In this document: piece after piece, positions 34,343-42,708 of the stretch
Position numbering within the stretch: position 1 is the stretch's first letter
How the letters are laid out: each line of letters opens with the position of its first letter
Translations under genes and position numbers: made by a program
Notes under the pieces: generated by a model
The model's database searches: none
What the model was told of the DNA's origin: nothing
What the model saw: only the letters and a program-made list of their open reading frames with translations
Assembly (NCBI GenBank): GCA_026702745.1
Contig: JAPPBT010000079.1
Span: forward strand, 1-64,000
Reading direction: 5' to 3'
Source of the DNA: Gemmatimonadota bacterium
GTDB lineage: Bacteria; JAAXHH01
Length of the DNA stretch: 64,000 bases

Positions 34343-35677
34343 GTGTTTGAAGAACTGACCGGACGCATGGAAGGAATCGTCCGGAATCTCCGCGGCCAGG
34401 GCAAGCTGACGGAGAAGAACATCGACGACAGCCTCCGGCAGGTGCGCCGCGCCTTGCTGGAAGCCGATGTGAATTTCAAGGTAGCCCGGACCTTCATCGA
34501 CTCGGTCAAGGTAAAGGCCCTGGGGCAGGGCGTGCTCAGGAACCTTTCCCCGGGGCAGCAGATGGTGGGGATCGTCCACCAGGAGCTGATCTCCCTGATG
34601 GGCGAGGAAGCCGTCGAGGTCGCCCTCGCGGAATCGCCGCCGACCATCGTCATGCTGGCCGGCCTGCAGGGGTCCGGCAAGACGACGGCCACGGGGAAGC
34701 TGGCCCTCCACTTCCTCAGTGCGGGCCACCGGCCCATACTGGCCGCGGCGGATATCTACCGGCCCGCGGCGGTGAAGCAGCTGCAGGTACTCGGCGAACA
34801 GCTGGACGTGCCGGTCGTGGCCCTCGGGGACGGCCGGTCTCCTCTGGCCATCTGCAGGGTCGCCGTGGACCGCGCGGACCGGGAGGACCACGACGTCGTC
34901 ATCCTGGACACGGCGGGTCGACTGCACGTCGATGAGGAGATGATGGATGAACTCCGCGGGATCCGCGAGGCGGTACATCCCCACGAGATCCTGCTCGTGG
35001 TGGACGGGATGACGGGACAGGACGCGGTCAACGTGGCCGAGGTCTTCGACCAGCACCTTGACATCGACGGCTGTATCCTGACGAAGATGGATGGGGACGC
35101 CCGCGGCGGCGCGGCGCTGTCCATTCGGCAGATTACCCGGAAGCCCATCAAGTTCGTGGGCGTCGGCGAGAAACTGGACGCCCTGGAGTTGTTCCATCCC
35201 GAACGGATGGCGTCCCGGATCCTGGGGATGGGCGACGTGGTTTCCCTGGTCGAGCGCGCACAGGCTGCCATCGACGTGGAGGAAGCGCGCAAGCTCGAAA
35301 CGAAACTACGCAAGCAGACCTTCGATCTTGAGGATTTCCGGTCGCAGCTCCAGCAACTGGGAAAAATGGGTTCCATGCAGGAACTGGTCGAAATGATGCC
35401 GGGAGTAAACAAGAGGGCGTTGAAGGATATGGACATGGATGAGAAAGCGCTCGTTCGCATGGACGCCATTCTGAGTTCCATGACCAGACACGAAAGGGCG
35501 CGCCCCGTGGTCATCAATGGCAGCAGGCGCCGCCGGATCGCGCGGGGAAGCGGCACGAGCGTACAGGAGGTGAACCAGTTACTGAAACAATACAACATGA
35601 TGCAGAAAATGATGAAGCAGTTGAACCGGCCGGGCGCCCTCGAACGGCTCGGTCAGAAAATGCTGCCTTTCGGGTAG
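34343..35677 (+). CDS. ffh: signal recognition particle protein Ffh
   Basis: Binds signal sequences and the SRP RNA and delivers ribosomes to FtsY. The 444-residue protein has the N domain, the GTPase with LAGLQGSGKTTATGKLA, DTAGRLHVDEEMMDEL and TKMDGDARGGAALS, and a methionine-rich M domain (YNMMQKMMKQL). I chose the GTG at 34343 because MFEELTGRMEGIVRNL matches the family start and GGAG lies six bases upstream. A TTG at 34322 would add seven residues encoded by repeat DNA. Confidence 0.95.
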   Translation: MFEELTGRMEGIVRNLRGQGKLTEKNIDDSLRQVRRALLEADVNFKVARTFIDSVKVKALGQGVLRNLSPGQQMVGIVHQELISLMGEEAVEVALAESPPTIVMLAGLQGSGKTTATGKLALHFLSAGHRPILAAADIYRPAAVKQLQVLGEQLDVPVVALGDGRSPLAICRVAVDRADREDHDVVILDTAGRLHVDEEMMDELRGIREAVHPHEILLVVDGMTGQDAVNVAEVFDQHLDIDGCILTKMDGDARGGAALSIRQITRKPIKFVGVGEKLDALELFHPERMASRILGMGDVVSLVERAQAAIDVEEARKLETKLRKQTFDLEDFRSQLQQLGKMGSMQELVEMMPGVNKRALKDMDMDEKALVRMDAILSSMTRHERARPVVINGSRRRRIARGSGTSVQEVNQLLKQYNMMQKMMKQLNRPGALERLGQKMLPFG

Positions 35678-35692
35678 CCTAAGGAGCGGAAC

Positions 35693-35977
35693 ATGGCAGT
35701 GGCCATACGGCTTCGCCGCACGGGAGCCAAGAAGAGACCCTTTTACCGGATCGTCGTTACGGACAACAGGAAACGCCTGGGCGGCAAATACATCGAAAGC
35801 CTGGGTTACTACAACCCCATTTCGCCGGAACAGCTGGAGATGGACGTGGAAAAGGCTGTCGACTGGCTCAACCGCGGCGCCCAACCGAGCGAAACGGTGC
35901 GGTCGCTTCTGGTGAAGAGCGGCGCGATTCAGAAGTGGCGCGGCGACAACGAAGAGACGACCGAAGCGGCCGAGTAA
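35693..35977 (+). CDS. rpsP: 30S ribosomal protein S16
   Basis: The 94-residue protein begins AVAIRLRRTGAKKRPFYRIV and continues LGGKYIESLGYYNP, which is the S16 signature. It begins the rpsP-rimM-trmD-rplS cluster directly after ffh. The small KH-domain gene often found between rpsP and rimM is absent. Confidence 0.97.
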   Translation: MAVAIRLRRTGAKKRPFYRIVVTDNRKRLGGKYIESLGYYNPISPEQLEMDVEKAVDWLNRGAQPSETVRSLLVKSGAIQKWRGDNEETTEAAE

Positions 35978-35981
35978 ACTG

Positions 35982-36058
35982 AAGCGGATCGGTCGGCGGT
36001 GTGCCGGGGCGGGCGAGAGCGGTAAAGCGGATCGGCCGGCGGTGCGCCGGGGCGGGGT
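35982..36058. repeat. direct repeat between rpsP and rimM, two ~33-bp copies
   Basis: A block starting aagcggatcgg and ending gtgccggggcggg occurs at 35982-36015 and 36025-36058, 43 bp apart, with two substitutions. It fills almost the whole 85-base gap where a KH-domain gene often lies in other bacteria, and it runs up to the rimM GTG start. Confidence 0.9.
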
Positions 36059-36062
36059 GTAA

Positions 36063-36575
36063 GTGAGCGCAGACTGGATCAATATCGGATTCATCCGCAA
36101 ACCCCACGGCCTCAAGGGCTTCGTCCGCGTGGAAGGACTGTCGGACGCACCGGACCGGTTCGCGGACCTGGTCCGGATCGGCGTGGAACTGAAGGACGGA
36201 CGGCGGGAGTCGCTTGAGATCGAACGCTGCGACCGGGACGGGAACGGCTGGCGGATGAAGTTCCACGGGGTCGATAAGGCGGAGCATGCGGAACGGCTCC
36301 GCGGCGCGTACATCCAGGTGCCCGAAGAAGCCGTCGCCCCGTTGCCCCGTGACGCGTATTATGTCTTCGAACTCGAAGGCTGCGCGGTCGTTTCCGACGA
36401 AGGAGAAGAGATCGGAACCCTCCGCGAGGTGATGTCCCTGCCCGCGAACGACGTGTTCGTGGTGGACACGCCAACAGGAGAAGCGATGATCCCGGCGGTC
36501 CGGGACATCGTGGTGGAACTCGATCCCGGTGAGGACAGGATCGTCGTACGGAAGATCCCGGGATTGATCTCGTAG
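36063..36575 (+). CDS. rimM: ribosome maturation factor RimM
   Basis: Assists 30S assembly around S19 and 16S rRNA helices. The 170-residue protein has the RimM start WINIGFIRKPHGLKGFVRVE and a C-terminal PRC-barrel (ALPRDAYYVFELEGCAVV-like, then PANDVFVVDTPTGEAMIPAV). The start codon is GTG at 36063. It lies between rpsP and trmD as usual. Confidence 0.94.
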   Translation: MSADWINIGFIRKPHGLKGFVRVEGLSDAPDRFADLVRIGVELKDGRRESLEIERCDRDGNGWRMKFHGVDKAEHAERLRGAYIQVPEEAVAPLPRDAYYVFELEGCAVVSDEGEEIGTLREVMSLPANDVFVVDTPTGEAMIPAVRDIVVELDPGEDRIVVRKIPGLIS

Positions 36576-36586
36576 CGGAACTGACC

Positions 36587-37414
36587 ATGCGTATCGACAT
36601 TCTCACGGCTTTCCCGGGTGTATTCGCGGGACCCTTCGGGGAGAGTATCGTGGGCCGGGCGTGCCGGCAGGACCTGGTGGATGTCTTCGTCCACGACCTG
36701 CGGGCATTTACGATGGACCGCCACAAAACCGTCGATGACTACGCTTACGGTGGAAGCCCGGGCATGGTGCTCAAGGCGGAGCCTATATGCAGGGGCGTAA
36801 AGCATATCCGGCGGCAAGTTGACGAAGCGTCCCGGGCGTCCAGGGCTGACCAGGTCGACACGTCGTCCCGGACTGACCAGGCTGACGAACCGTCCGGGGC
36901 TGACCGGACTGACCGCTCCCGTACCGTGCTGCTGTCGGCCGGGGGCAGGCCCTTCGTGCAGGATACGGCCAGGTCCTTCGCGGAACTGGACCAGCTGGTC
37001 CTGATCTGCGGGCATTACAAGGGTGTCGACGAACGGGTGGCCACGGGCCTGGGCGCCGAGGAGTACTCCGTGGGCGATTTCGTCGTCACCGGCGGAGAGA
37101 TCCCGGCCATGATGGTCGCCGACGCCGTGATCCGTCTCCTCCCCGGGGTCCTGGGCGAAATGGCTTCCGCGGTCACGGATTCGCACTACGAAGGACTGCT
37201 GGGCAACGCCGTGTACACGCGGCCGGAGAACTACCAGGAATGGCGCGTGCCCGAGGTGCTGCTTTCCGGGCACCATGGGCGCATTGAAAGATGGGAAAGG
37301 CAGGACGCCCTGAAGAAGACGTACCAGCACCGTCCCGAGTTGCTGGAAACCGTGGAATTGACCGGAGAGGATATGACTTATCTGAGAACCCTTCAACAGG
37401 ACGAAAACGGGTAG
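36587..37414 (+). CDS. trmD: tRNA (guanine37-N1)-methyltransferase
   Basis: Methylates G37 in tRNAs using SAM held in a trefoil knot. It shows the start [31 protein letters not shown], the knot-region [13 protein letters not shown] with [16 protein letters not shown], and the C-terminal PRPENYQEW-like [19 protein letters not shown]. About 30 residues between the SAM-site halves ([10 protein letters not shown] to DRTDRS, near residues 80-110) are a Ser/Asp/Arg-rich insert encoded by imperfect repeats at about 36825-36920. TrmD normally has a much shorter loop here. Confidence 0.94.
   Translation: MRIDILTAFPGVFAGPFGESIVGRACRQDLVDVFVHDLRAFTMDRHKTVDDYAYGGSPGMVLKAEPICRGVKHIRRQVDEASRASRADQVDTSSRTDQADEPSGADRTDRSRTVLLSAGGRPFVQDTARSFAELDQLVLICGHYKGVDERVATGLGAEEYSVGDFVVTGGEIPAMMVADAVIRLLPGVLGEMASAVTDSHYEGLLGNAVYTRPENYQEWRVPEVLLSGHHGRIERWERQDALKKTYQHRPELLETVELTGEDMTYLRTLQQDENG
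36825..36920. repeat. imperfect repeats coding a loop insert in trmD
   Basis: Variants of ggactgaccaggctgac recur several times, encoding SRADQVD, SRTDQAD and SGADRTD. The stretch lies between conserved parts of TrmD and stays in frame. Confidence 0.8.
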
Positions 37415-37452
37415 CGTACCCGCGGTCGTTCGAAAGGACGGAAGTTACCATC

Positions 37453-37797
37453 ATGAACGCATTAGACACGATCACCCAGGACCAGCTGCGGACCGACCTG
37501 CCGGAATTCCGTGCCGGAGACACCATTCGGATGGAGGTCAAGGTCCGCGAAGGCGACAAGGAACGCGTACAGCTTTTCCAGGGCGTGGTTATCCAGCGGT
37601 CCGGCTACGGCATCGGCGAGACCGTCACGGTCCGCAAGATCTCACAGGGGATCGGCGTCGAGCGCATCTTCCCGCTGCATTCGCCGTCGGTTGGAAAGAT
37701 CCAGGTGCTGCGCAGGGGCAAGGTGCGGCAATCTCGCATCTACTACCTGAGGAAGCTCAAGGGCAAGGCCGCCCGGATCGCCGAGCGGCGCAACTGA
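37453..37797 (+). CDS. rplS: 50S ribosomal protein L19
   Basis: The 114-residue protein has [50 protein letters not shown] and [12 protein letters not shown]-like [11 protein letters not shown] at the end, all L19 features. The ATG at 37453 follows GGACGGAAG. It closes the rpsP-rimM-trmD-rplS cluster. Confidence 0.97.
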   Translation: MNALDTITQDQLRTDLPEFRAGDTIRMEVKVREGDKERVQLFQGVVIQRSGYGIGETVTVRKISQGIGVERIFPLHSPSVGKIQVLRRGKVRQSRIYYLRKLKGKAARIAERRN

Positions 37798-37799
37798 GC

Positions 37800-38444
37800 A
37801 TGGCGAAGGGCGACGCGGAGCGGAAGAGACACCGGGCCATGGCCCGCTTTGAACGGTCCCTCCTCGGTCATGGCGCGCGGCCCGCGGCCGGTGTCGACGA
37901 AGCCGGGCGGGGCGCCCTGGCCGGCCCCGTAATCGCGGCCGCCGTGATGCTGCCGGATGATGCCGTGATTCCGGGCCTGGACGATTCGAAACGCCTCACG
38001 CCCGCCAGGCGGGAGGCCCTCTACGAGAAGATAACGGCCGTTGCCACGGCCATCGGCGTCGGCCGGTCCGACCCGGCCGAGATCGACACGGTGAACATCC
38101 GCCGGGCGAACCTTATCGCCATGAAAGAAGCCGTGGAGGCCCTATCGCCGCCTCCCGGCCACCTGCTCGTCGACGGGATCGACCCCATCGACTGGCGGGG
38201 CCCCCAGACCACCGTGGTGGGAGGCGACGCACGCAGCCTCTCCATCGCGGCGGCGTCCGTCATCGCGAAGGTGACGCGGGACCGGATCATGATCGCGTGC
38301 GACCCGGAATACCCCGAATACGGATTCGCCCGTCACAAGGGTTACGGCACGGCGGCGCACCTGGCCGCGCTCGAGGACCATGGACCGTCGGCCGTGCATC
38401 GCCGCTCCTTCCTGCGGAAGAGATTCGTTTTCACCCCGGCCTGA
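37800..38444 (+). CDS. rnhB: ribonuclease HII
   Basis: Cuts RNA at single ribonucleotides in DNA. The 214-residue protein has the family motif AGVDEAGRGALAGPV with the two acidic metal ligands, DSKRLTPARRE, and LLVDGIDPIDW further on, with the SIAAASVIAKVTRDR segment. It starts 2 bases after rplS, a common neighbour. Confidence 0.95.
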   Translation: MAKGDAERKRHRAMARFERSLLGHGARPAAGVDEAGRGALAGPVIAAAVMLPDDAVIPGLDDSKRLTPARREALYEKITAVATAIGVGRSDPAEIDTVNIRRANLIAMKEAVEALSPPPGHLLVDGIDPIDWRGPQTTVVGGDARSLSIAAASVIAKVTRDRIMIACDPEYPEYGFARHKGYGTAAHLAALEDHGPSAVHRRSFLRKRFVFTPA

Positions 38445-38526
38445 CCACTGGCTAGCATCGAATATACGCCCTGTCATCCCGTGTTGATCCCGGGCACTGA
38501 TTCCGGGCATTCATCTCGAAGGCATC

Positions 38527-38901
38527 ATGACCACATCGACGCAAATCCTGGGTTCACGCGGCGAGTCCATCGCGGAAGCCCTTCTGCGCCGAAAGGGCCA
38601 TGACGTGCTGGCCAGGAATTACCGGGACCCCGTCTCCCGATGCGAAATCGACCTCATTACCCGGGACGGCGACGAACTCGTATTCGTGGAGGTCAAGGCC
38701 GGAACCGGCCGCCGGTTCGGGGACCCGCAATCCCGGGTGGACGCGAGGAAACAGCGTCATATCGCCCGGGCCGCCCGAAGGTTCCTGCAGGAACGAAGCT
38801 GGCAGGAGACGCCGTGCCGTTTCGACGTCGTCGGGATCGACCTCTCTCGGAACCCACCCGGGGTAACGCACCTGGAGCACGCATTCTGTGGTGGCGTCTG
38901 A
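38527..38901 (+). CDS. YraN/UPF0102 family nuclease-like protein
   Basis: The 124-residue protein has the UPF0102 pattern: GSRGESIAEALLRRKGHDVL near the start, NYRDPVSRCEIDLITRDGD and VFVEVKAGTGRRFGDP. The E-ID-EVK arrangement matches the restriction-endonuclease-like fold, so a DNA-cutting role is plausible but unproven for the family. It lies after rnhB, as is often seen. Confidence 0.9.
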   Translation: MTTSTQILGSRGESIAEALLRRKGHDVLARNYRDPVSRCEIDLITRDGDELVFVEVKAGTGRRFGDPQSRVDARKQRHIARAARRFLQERSWQETPCRFDVVGIDLSRNPPGVTHLEHAFCGGV

Positions 38902-39022
38902 TGGGTCGAGTCCACCTTGAGGCGTAAACGAGGAGGCGCTCCTCTCCTTGTGGTTGCGGGCGGGCGAGCCGGAAGTGGCCGCTCCGGAACAGATCGGGCC
39001 TTCAAACACCGGACGGGTTGTC

Positions 39023-40198
39023 ATGCCGAATCTGCGTAAATCGCTGAAAATACTCGTCGCGGCCGGTTTCCTGCTCTGGATCGTCGATGGGTACCTGATC
39101 ATGCGGTCCGAATATCCCCGTTCCGCGCCGGACCCGGATCCCGGGCTTTCGCCGCGCTATTCCGGCGCCATCCACATCCATTCCACCTACTCCGACGGCG
39201 GGGGATCGGTCGAGGATATCGTCCGGGCGGGGCAGAACGCGGGACCGGATTTTCTCGTACTGACCGATCACGACACCATGCAACCCCTGATCGACGGCCA
39301 CCAGGGGTATCATGACGGCTTGCTGCTGCTGGTGGGCGAAGAGGTCAACACCAGCGCGGGCCACCTGCTTTCCCTCGGCGTGGGCAGGGATGTGAGCCAG
39401 GACGGCCCCCTGGGGCTACCAGCAGTTGTCGAGGAGATTTCCGAATCGGGCGGTGTGTCCATCGCGGCGCACCCCACGGGCCGCCGGCCCTGGACCGACT
39501 GGACCCTGGAAGAGATGGACGGCCTGGAAGTGCTCAACGGGAACAGCGAATGGCGCGATGACGGCGTGCTGGAACTATTGCGGGCCTTTGTTTTCCTGCC
39601 GTTCATGCCCGACGGGGTCTTCAACAGCCTCATCGACCGTCCCGACGAGGCCATCCGACTCTGGATGCATCGCGCGCAGCGCCAACCGGTGACCGTGATC
39701 GGCAGTCTGGACGCCCACGAGCGCATAAAGCTCTGGGGTGAACGCCACCTGTCCTTCCCCACCTATGAACGCATGTTCGGATTGATCCGGACCTATGTGA
39801 TCACCGGTACGGAACTGACGGGCGACGCCGGGGTCGACGAGAAGATCCTGTTGAACGCGATCCACCGCGGAAGTTGCTACGTGGTGTTGGAAGGATACGA
39901 GCCGGCTCCCGGTTTTTCCTTCAAGCACTCCAGGGGACCGGAGACTGAGTCCATGGGGTCCAGTGTCGAGTACCAGGACGGCGGACGGTTGCACGTGACT
40001 GCGCCGTCATCGGGCCCGGTGCGCATACGGCTGTACCGAGACGGAGTACCCCTGATCGAGACCAAAGGACATGAACTGTTCGTGGAGGTTCCCGGCCCGG
40101 GGGTCTATCACACCGAGGTCTACCAGCTTCGCAGCACCCTGTTGCGCGGCGAGCGCCAGAGGCTCTGGATCATCTCCAACGCCATCCGGTTGGAGTAG
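39023..40198 (+). CDS. membrane-anchored PHP-domain phosphoesterase
   Basis: The 391-residue protein has an N-terminal signal anchor (about residues 7-28, LKILVAAGFLLWIVDGYLI). A PHP domain with metal-binding histidines follows: GAIHIHSTYSDGGGS, LTDHDTM, AAHPTGRR and SLDAHER. PHP proteins are metal-dependent phosphoesterases. The anchor places the domain outside the cytoplasmic membrane, and the C-terminal 90 residues look like a beta-rich domain (RLHVTAPSSGPVRIRLYRDG). I prefer the ATG at 39023; an upstream TTG frame lacks a binding site. The substrate is unknown. Confidence 0.82.
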   Translation: MPNLRKSLKILVAAGFLLWIVDGYLIMRSEYPRSAPDPDPGLSPRYSGAIHIHSTYSDGGGSVEDIVRAGQNAGPDFLVLTDHDTMQPLIDGHQGYHDGLLLLVGEEVNTSAGHLLSLGVGRDVSQDGPLGLPAVVEEISESGGVSIAAHPTGRRPWTDWTLEEMDGLEVLNGNSEWRDDGVLELLRAFVFLPFMPDGVFNSLIDRPDEAIRLWMHRAQRQPVTVIGSLDAHERIKLWGERHLSFPTYERMFGLIRTYVITGTELTGDAGVDEKILLNAIHRGSCYVVLEGYEPAPGFSFKHSRGPETESMGSSVEYQDGGRLHVTAPSSGPVRIRLYRDGVPLIETKGHELFVEVPGPGVYHTEVYQLRSTLLRGERQRLWIISNAIRLE

Positions 40199-40227
40199 GC
40201 TGCGTCCCGTCCGCGCCACCCGGCCTT

Positions 40228-41235
40228 TTACCGCACTTCCGCCACCGCCCAATCCAGTTCCCTGCCGGGATACATGGGGACGACGTCGCCGTACCGCTCG
40301 GGGATGACCGCCCCGGTCTTCTCGAACACCACGGTTTTTGCAGGCGGTGCGACCCCGTAGATCCGTTTCGCGTTATCCGAGACAAAGGCCTGCAGCCGGT
40401 CCAGCGCGCCGTGTTCCTCGAAAAGCCCGACGAGCATCTGCAGGGCGATGGGGGCGGTGAAGACCCCCGCGGCGCAGCCGGCGCTCTCCTTTTTGTCGAC
40501 CGGGTGGGGCGCGGAATCGCTGCCGAAAGCGAGCCCGGGATGGGCTTCGAGGGCGAGCGCGAGGAGCGCGTCGCGGTCTTCCGGCCGTTTGGCGATGGGC
40601 TTGCAGAAGAGGTGAGGGTTGAGCAGGCCGCCCGCCACGTCGTCCAGGGTGATGATCAGGTGCTGCAGGGTGACGGTGGCGGACAGGTTCTCGTGGCGAT
40701 CCAGCAGCGCGGCGGACTCACGGGTCGTGATGTGTTCCATGACGATGTGCAGCCGGGGAAAGCGCGTGGCCAGGTCTTCGTAGACGGGGAGAAACGCGCG
40801 CTCCCGGTCCATGACGAAATCCGTCGTTTCGCCGTGAACCATCAGCCGGATGCCCAGGTCCTGCATCAGGGCCAGGGTGTCCTCCACGTCGCGAAGTTCG
40901 CCGACCCCTTCATCGCTGTGGGTGGTTACGCCCTCCGGGTACAGCTTGACGCCGATGATACGGTCCTTCATCGAAGCCAGTTCACTTTCGGGGTAGGGCC
41001 GCATGAACAGGGTCATGTAGGGTTCGAAGGCGTGGCGGTCCACGACCGCCCTGATTTCCCGCTCGTACCGTTCCAGACGGTCGGGGTTGTCCACGGGGGG
41101 CACCAGGTTGGGCATGATCACGCCGCCCGCGAAGGTCTCCGCGCTCAGCGGCGCCACGCGCCTCATCATGGCGCCTTCGCGGAAGTGGATGTGCATGTCC
41201 AGGGGGGATTGCAGGGAGAAGGTAGTGTTCGACAT
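40228..41235 (-). CDS. pyrC: dihydroorotase, PyrC type
   Basis: Closes the dihydroorotate ring in pyrimidine synthesis. The 335-residue protein matches the short class II enzyme: HxH in [10 protein letters not shown], the carboxylated-lysine motif [13 protein letters not shown] and MEHITT with the other histidines, and the catalytic aspartate in FGSDSAPH. I chose the ATG at 41235 because [15 protein letters not shown] fits the family. The in-frame ATG at 41313 would read through a tandem repeat. Confidence 0.93.
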   Translation of the reverse strand: MSNTTFSLQSPLDMHIHFREGAMMRRVAPLSAETFAGGVIMPNLVPPVDNPDRLERYEREIRAVVDRHAFEPYMTLFMRPYPESELASMKDRIIGVKLYPEGVTTHSDEGVGELRDVEDTLALMQDLGIRLMVHGETTDFVMDRERAFLPVYEDLATRFPRLHIVMEHITTRESAALLDRHENLSATVTLQHLIITLDDVAGGLLNPHLFCKPIAKRPEDRDALLALALEAHPGLAFGSDSAPHPVDKKESAGCAAGVFTAPIALQMLVGLFEEHGALDRLQAFVSDNAKRIYGVAPPAKTVVFEKTGAVIPERYGDVVPMYPGRELDWAVAEVR

Positions 41236-41280
41236 GGGATGCGCCGGGATTCCTGTAATACGCCTTCCGATATTTGGGGT

Positions 41281-41382
41281 CTGGGTCGTGCAACAAGGGC
41301 TTGGGTCGTGCAATAAGGACCGGGTCGTGCATCAAGAGCCGGGATCGTGCATCAAGGGCTCTGGCCGTGCTTCAAGAGCCGG
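41281..41382. repeat. ~20-bp tandem repeat, five copies, between ygfZ and pyrC
   Basis: Units resembling gggtcgtgcatcaagagcc recur every 19-20 bp (the core cgtgc lies at 41287, 41307, 41326, 41346 and 41366). The tract lies upstream of pyrC and runs into the last codons of ygfZ. Confidence 0.9.
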
Positions 41383-42475
41383 GGTTGTAGAAAGGCAGGT
41401 CCGCGATTTCGGCGCGGACCGGAAGGCCGTTCACCTCGACTTCCAACGGTCCGCCTGGTCCGCCCGACGCCATGGATCTCCGCCGGACGAATCCCAGCGC
41501 GATGATCCCGTCGACCGCCTGTCCGTGGACCGCCGTGGTGATCCACCCGGCTTCCTTCCCGTCCTTCCGGATCATGGCGTCTGGCTCGGGCCGCGTTTCC
41601 CCTTCGATGACCAGTCCCGACAGCAGGCGGTTGGGGCGGCCCCGATGCTCCATCATCACGACGGGCTCCTGCCCGATGTAGCAACCCTTGGTGAAACTGA
41701 CGGCCCGGTCCTTCACCGCTTCGTTGGGTATGATCCGGTCGTCCAGTTCCGCCGTGCAGCGGGGAATGCCCGCTTCCACGCGCAGGACCTCCAGGGTCTC
41801 GTATCCAATGGGTACGCAGGGAGCGCCGCCTCCCGCGCCATCTCCCGCGCCGGCGAGTAACGCCTTCCAGATTTCATCCGCACTTCCGGCGGGTACGTAG
41901 ATGTCGTAATCCCGTTCGCCCGTACGATGCGCACGCGCCACCGTCGCGGGCACGCCGCTTAATTCGATCTCCCCGTGTCCGCCGGGCGGAAGCGGCGGCA
42001 GGGGACCGGCCAGGCCCTGGATGCAGTCGTCCGCCCGCCTGCCGGACACGCCGATCAGACCGTAGCAGGCAGTGACGTCCGCGATCTCGACGTCGTCCAT
42101 GAGGGCGTACCGGTCGAGTGTATTCCGGAGCACGTCCGCCATCCCTGGTTCCACGTCGATGAGCAGGTCCTCTTCGCGGACATGGACCGTCATGTCCGAG
42201 ATGATCTTCCCCTGGGGCGTCAGCATGCAGGCATAGACGCCCTCGCCGGCGCCGAGCTGCTCCACGTCGTTGGTCACCACGCGGTGCATGAAGCGCTGCC
42301 GGTCCGCGCCGGTCATGCGCAACTTGCCGCGGCCGGAAAGGTCGCTCAGGCCGGCGGCGGTCCGGACTGCCCGGTATTCGGCGGCGCAATCCCCGTAGTG
42401 CAGTATGGCCGGCCGGCCCTGGAAATCACCGGCGACCGCGCCGAGATCGTCGTGGCTTATGGCCGTTTCATGCAT
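41372..42475 (-). CDS. ygfZ: YgfZ/GcvT-like folate-binding protein
   Basis: The 367-residue protein belongs to the aminomethyltransferase-like family but carries the YgfZ signature KGCYIGQE with its cysteine, together with MLTPQGKIISDMTV. YgfZ (IBA57 in mitochondria) helps repair or build certain Fe-S enzymes with the help of a folate. The ATG at 42475 (MHETAISHDDLG) is preferred over the one at 42544. A short Gly/Ala-rich insert (AGAGDGAGGGAP) lies near residue 215. It points away from glyS and may be co-transcribed with pyrC. Confidence 0.85.
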   Translation of the reverse strand: MHETAISHDDLGAVAGDFQGRPAILHYGDCAAEYRAVRTAAGLSDLSGRGKLRMTGADRQRFMHRVVTNDVEQLGAGEGVYACMLTPQGKIISDMTVHVREEDLLIDVEPGMADVLRNTLDRYALMDDVEIADVTACYGLIGVSGRRADDCIQGLAGPLPPLPPGGHGEIELSGVPATVARAHRTGERDYDIYVPAGSADEIWKALLAGAGDGAGGGAPCVPIGYETLEVLRVEAGIPRCTAELDDRIIPNEAVKDRAVSFTKGCYIGQEPVVMMEHRGRPNRLLSGLVIEGETRPEPDAMIRKDGKEAGWITTAVHGQAVDGIIALGFVRRRSMASGGPGGPLEVEVNGLPVRAEIADLPFYNPGS

Positions 42476-42708
42476 CGATAGCACCGGGTATCCGATTGAG
42501 GTTCTGGAAGCAGGATGAAACACCTTTAAAACGCTATGTATCAATGCGCGGGCACCCGGTTTCTGTCAATCTATATTTTAGGCGCGGCCAGGGCCTTTTG
42601 GGTTGACACCGCAGGGTGTTTTCGTTATGGTGAACCCGTTGTTCGCGGCGTGCCTGAAGTGCCGCGCTGCCTGCCATCTCCCCATTGTACAAACTCGAAA
42701 GGACCGCG
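42476..42708. other. divergent intergenic region between ygfZ and glyS
   Basis: These 233 bases hold the glyS promoter (42603-42631). On the minus strand there is a perfect TTGACA (42564-42569) with TTGATA (42539-42544) at a long 19-base spacing, a possible ygfZ promoter. No other gene is seen. Confidence 0.5.
42603..42631 (+). promoter_or_regulatory. sigma70-type promoter of glyS
   Basis: Perfect TTGACA (42603-42608), 17-base spacer, TATGGT (42626-42631; four of six). Transcription would begin near 42638, about 70 bases before the chosen glyS start. The leader is too short for a T-box, and I see none. Confidence 0.78.
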
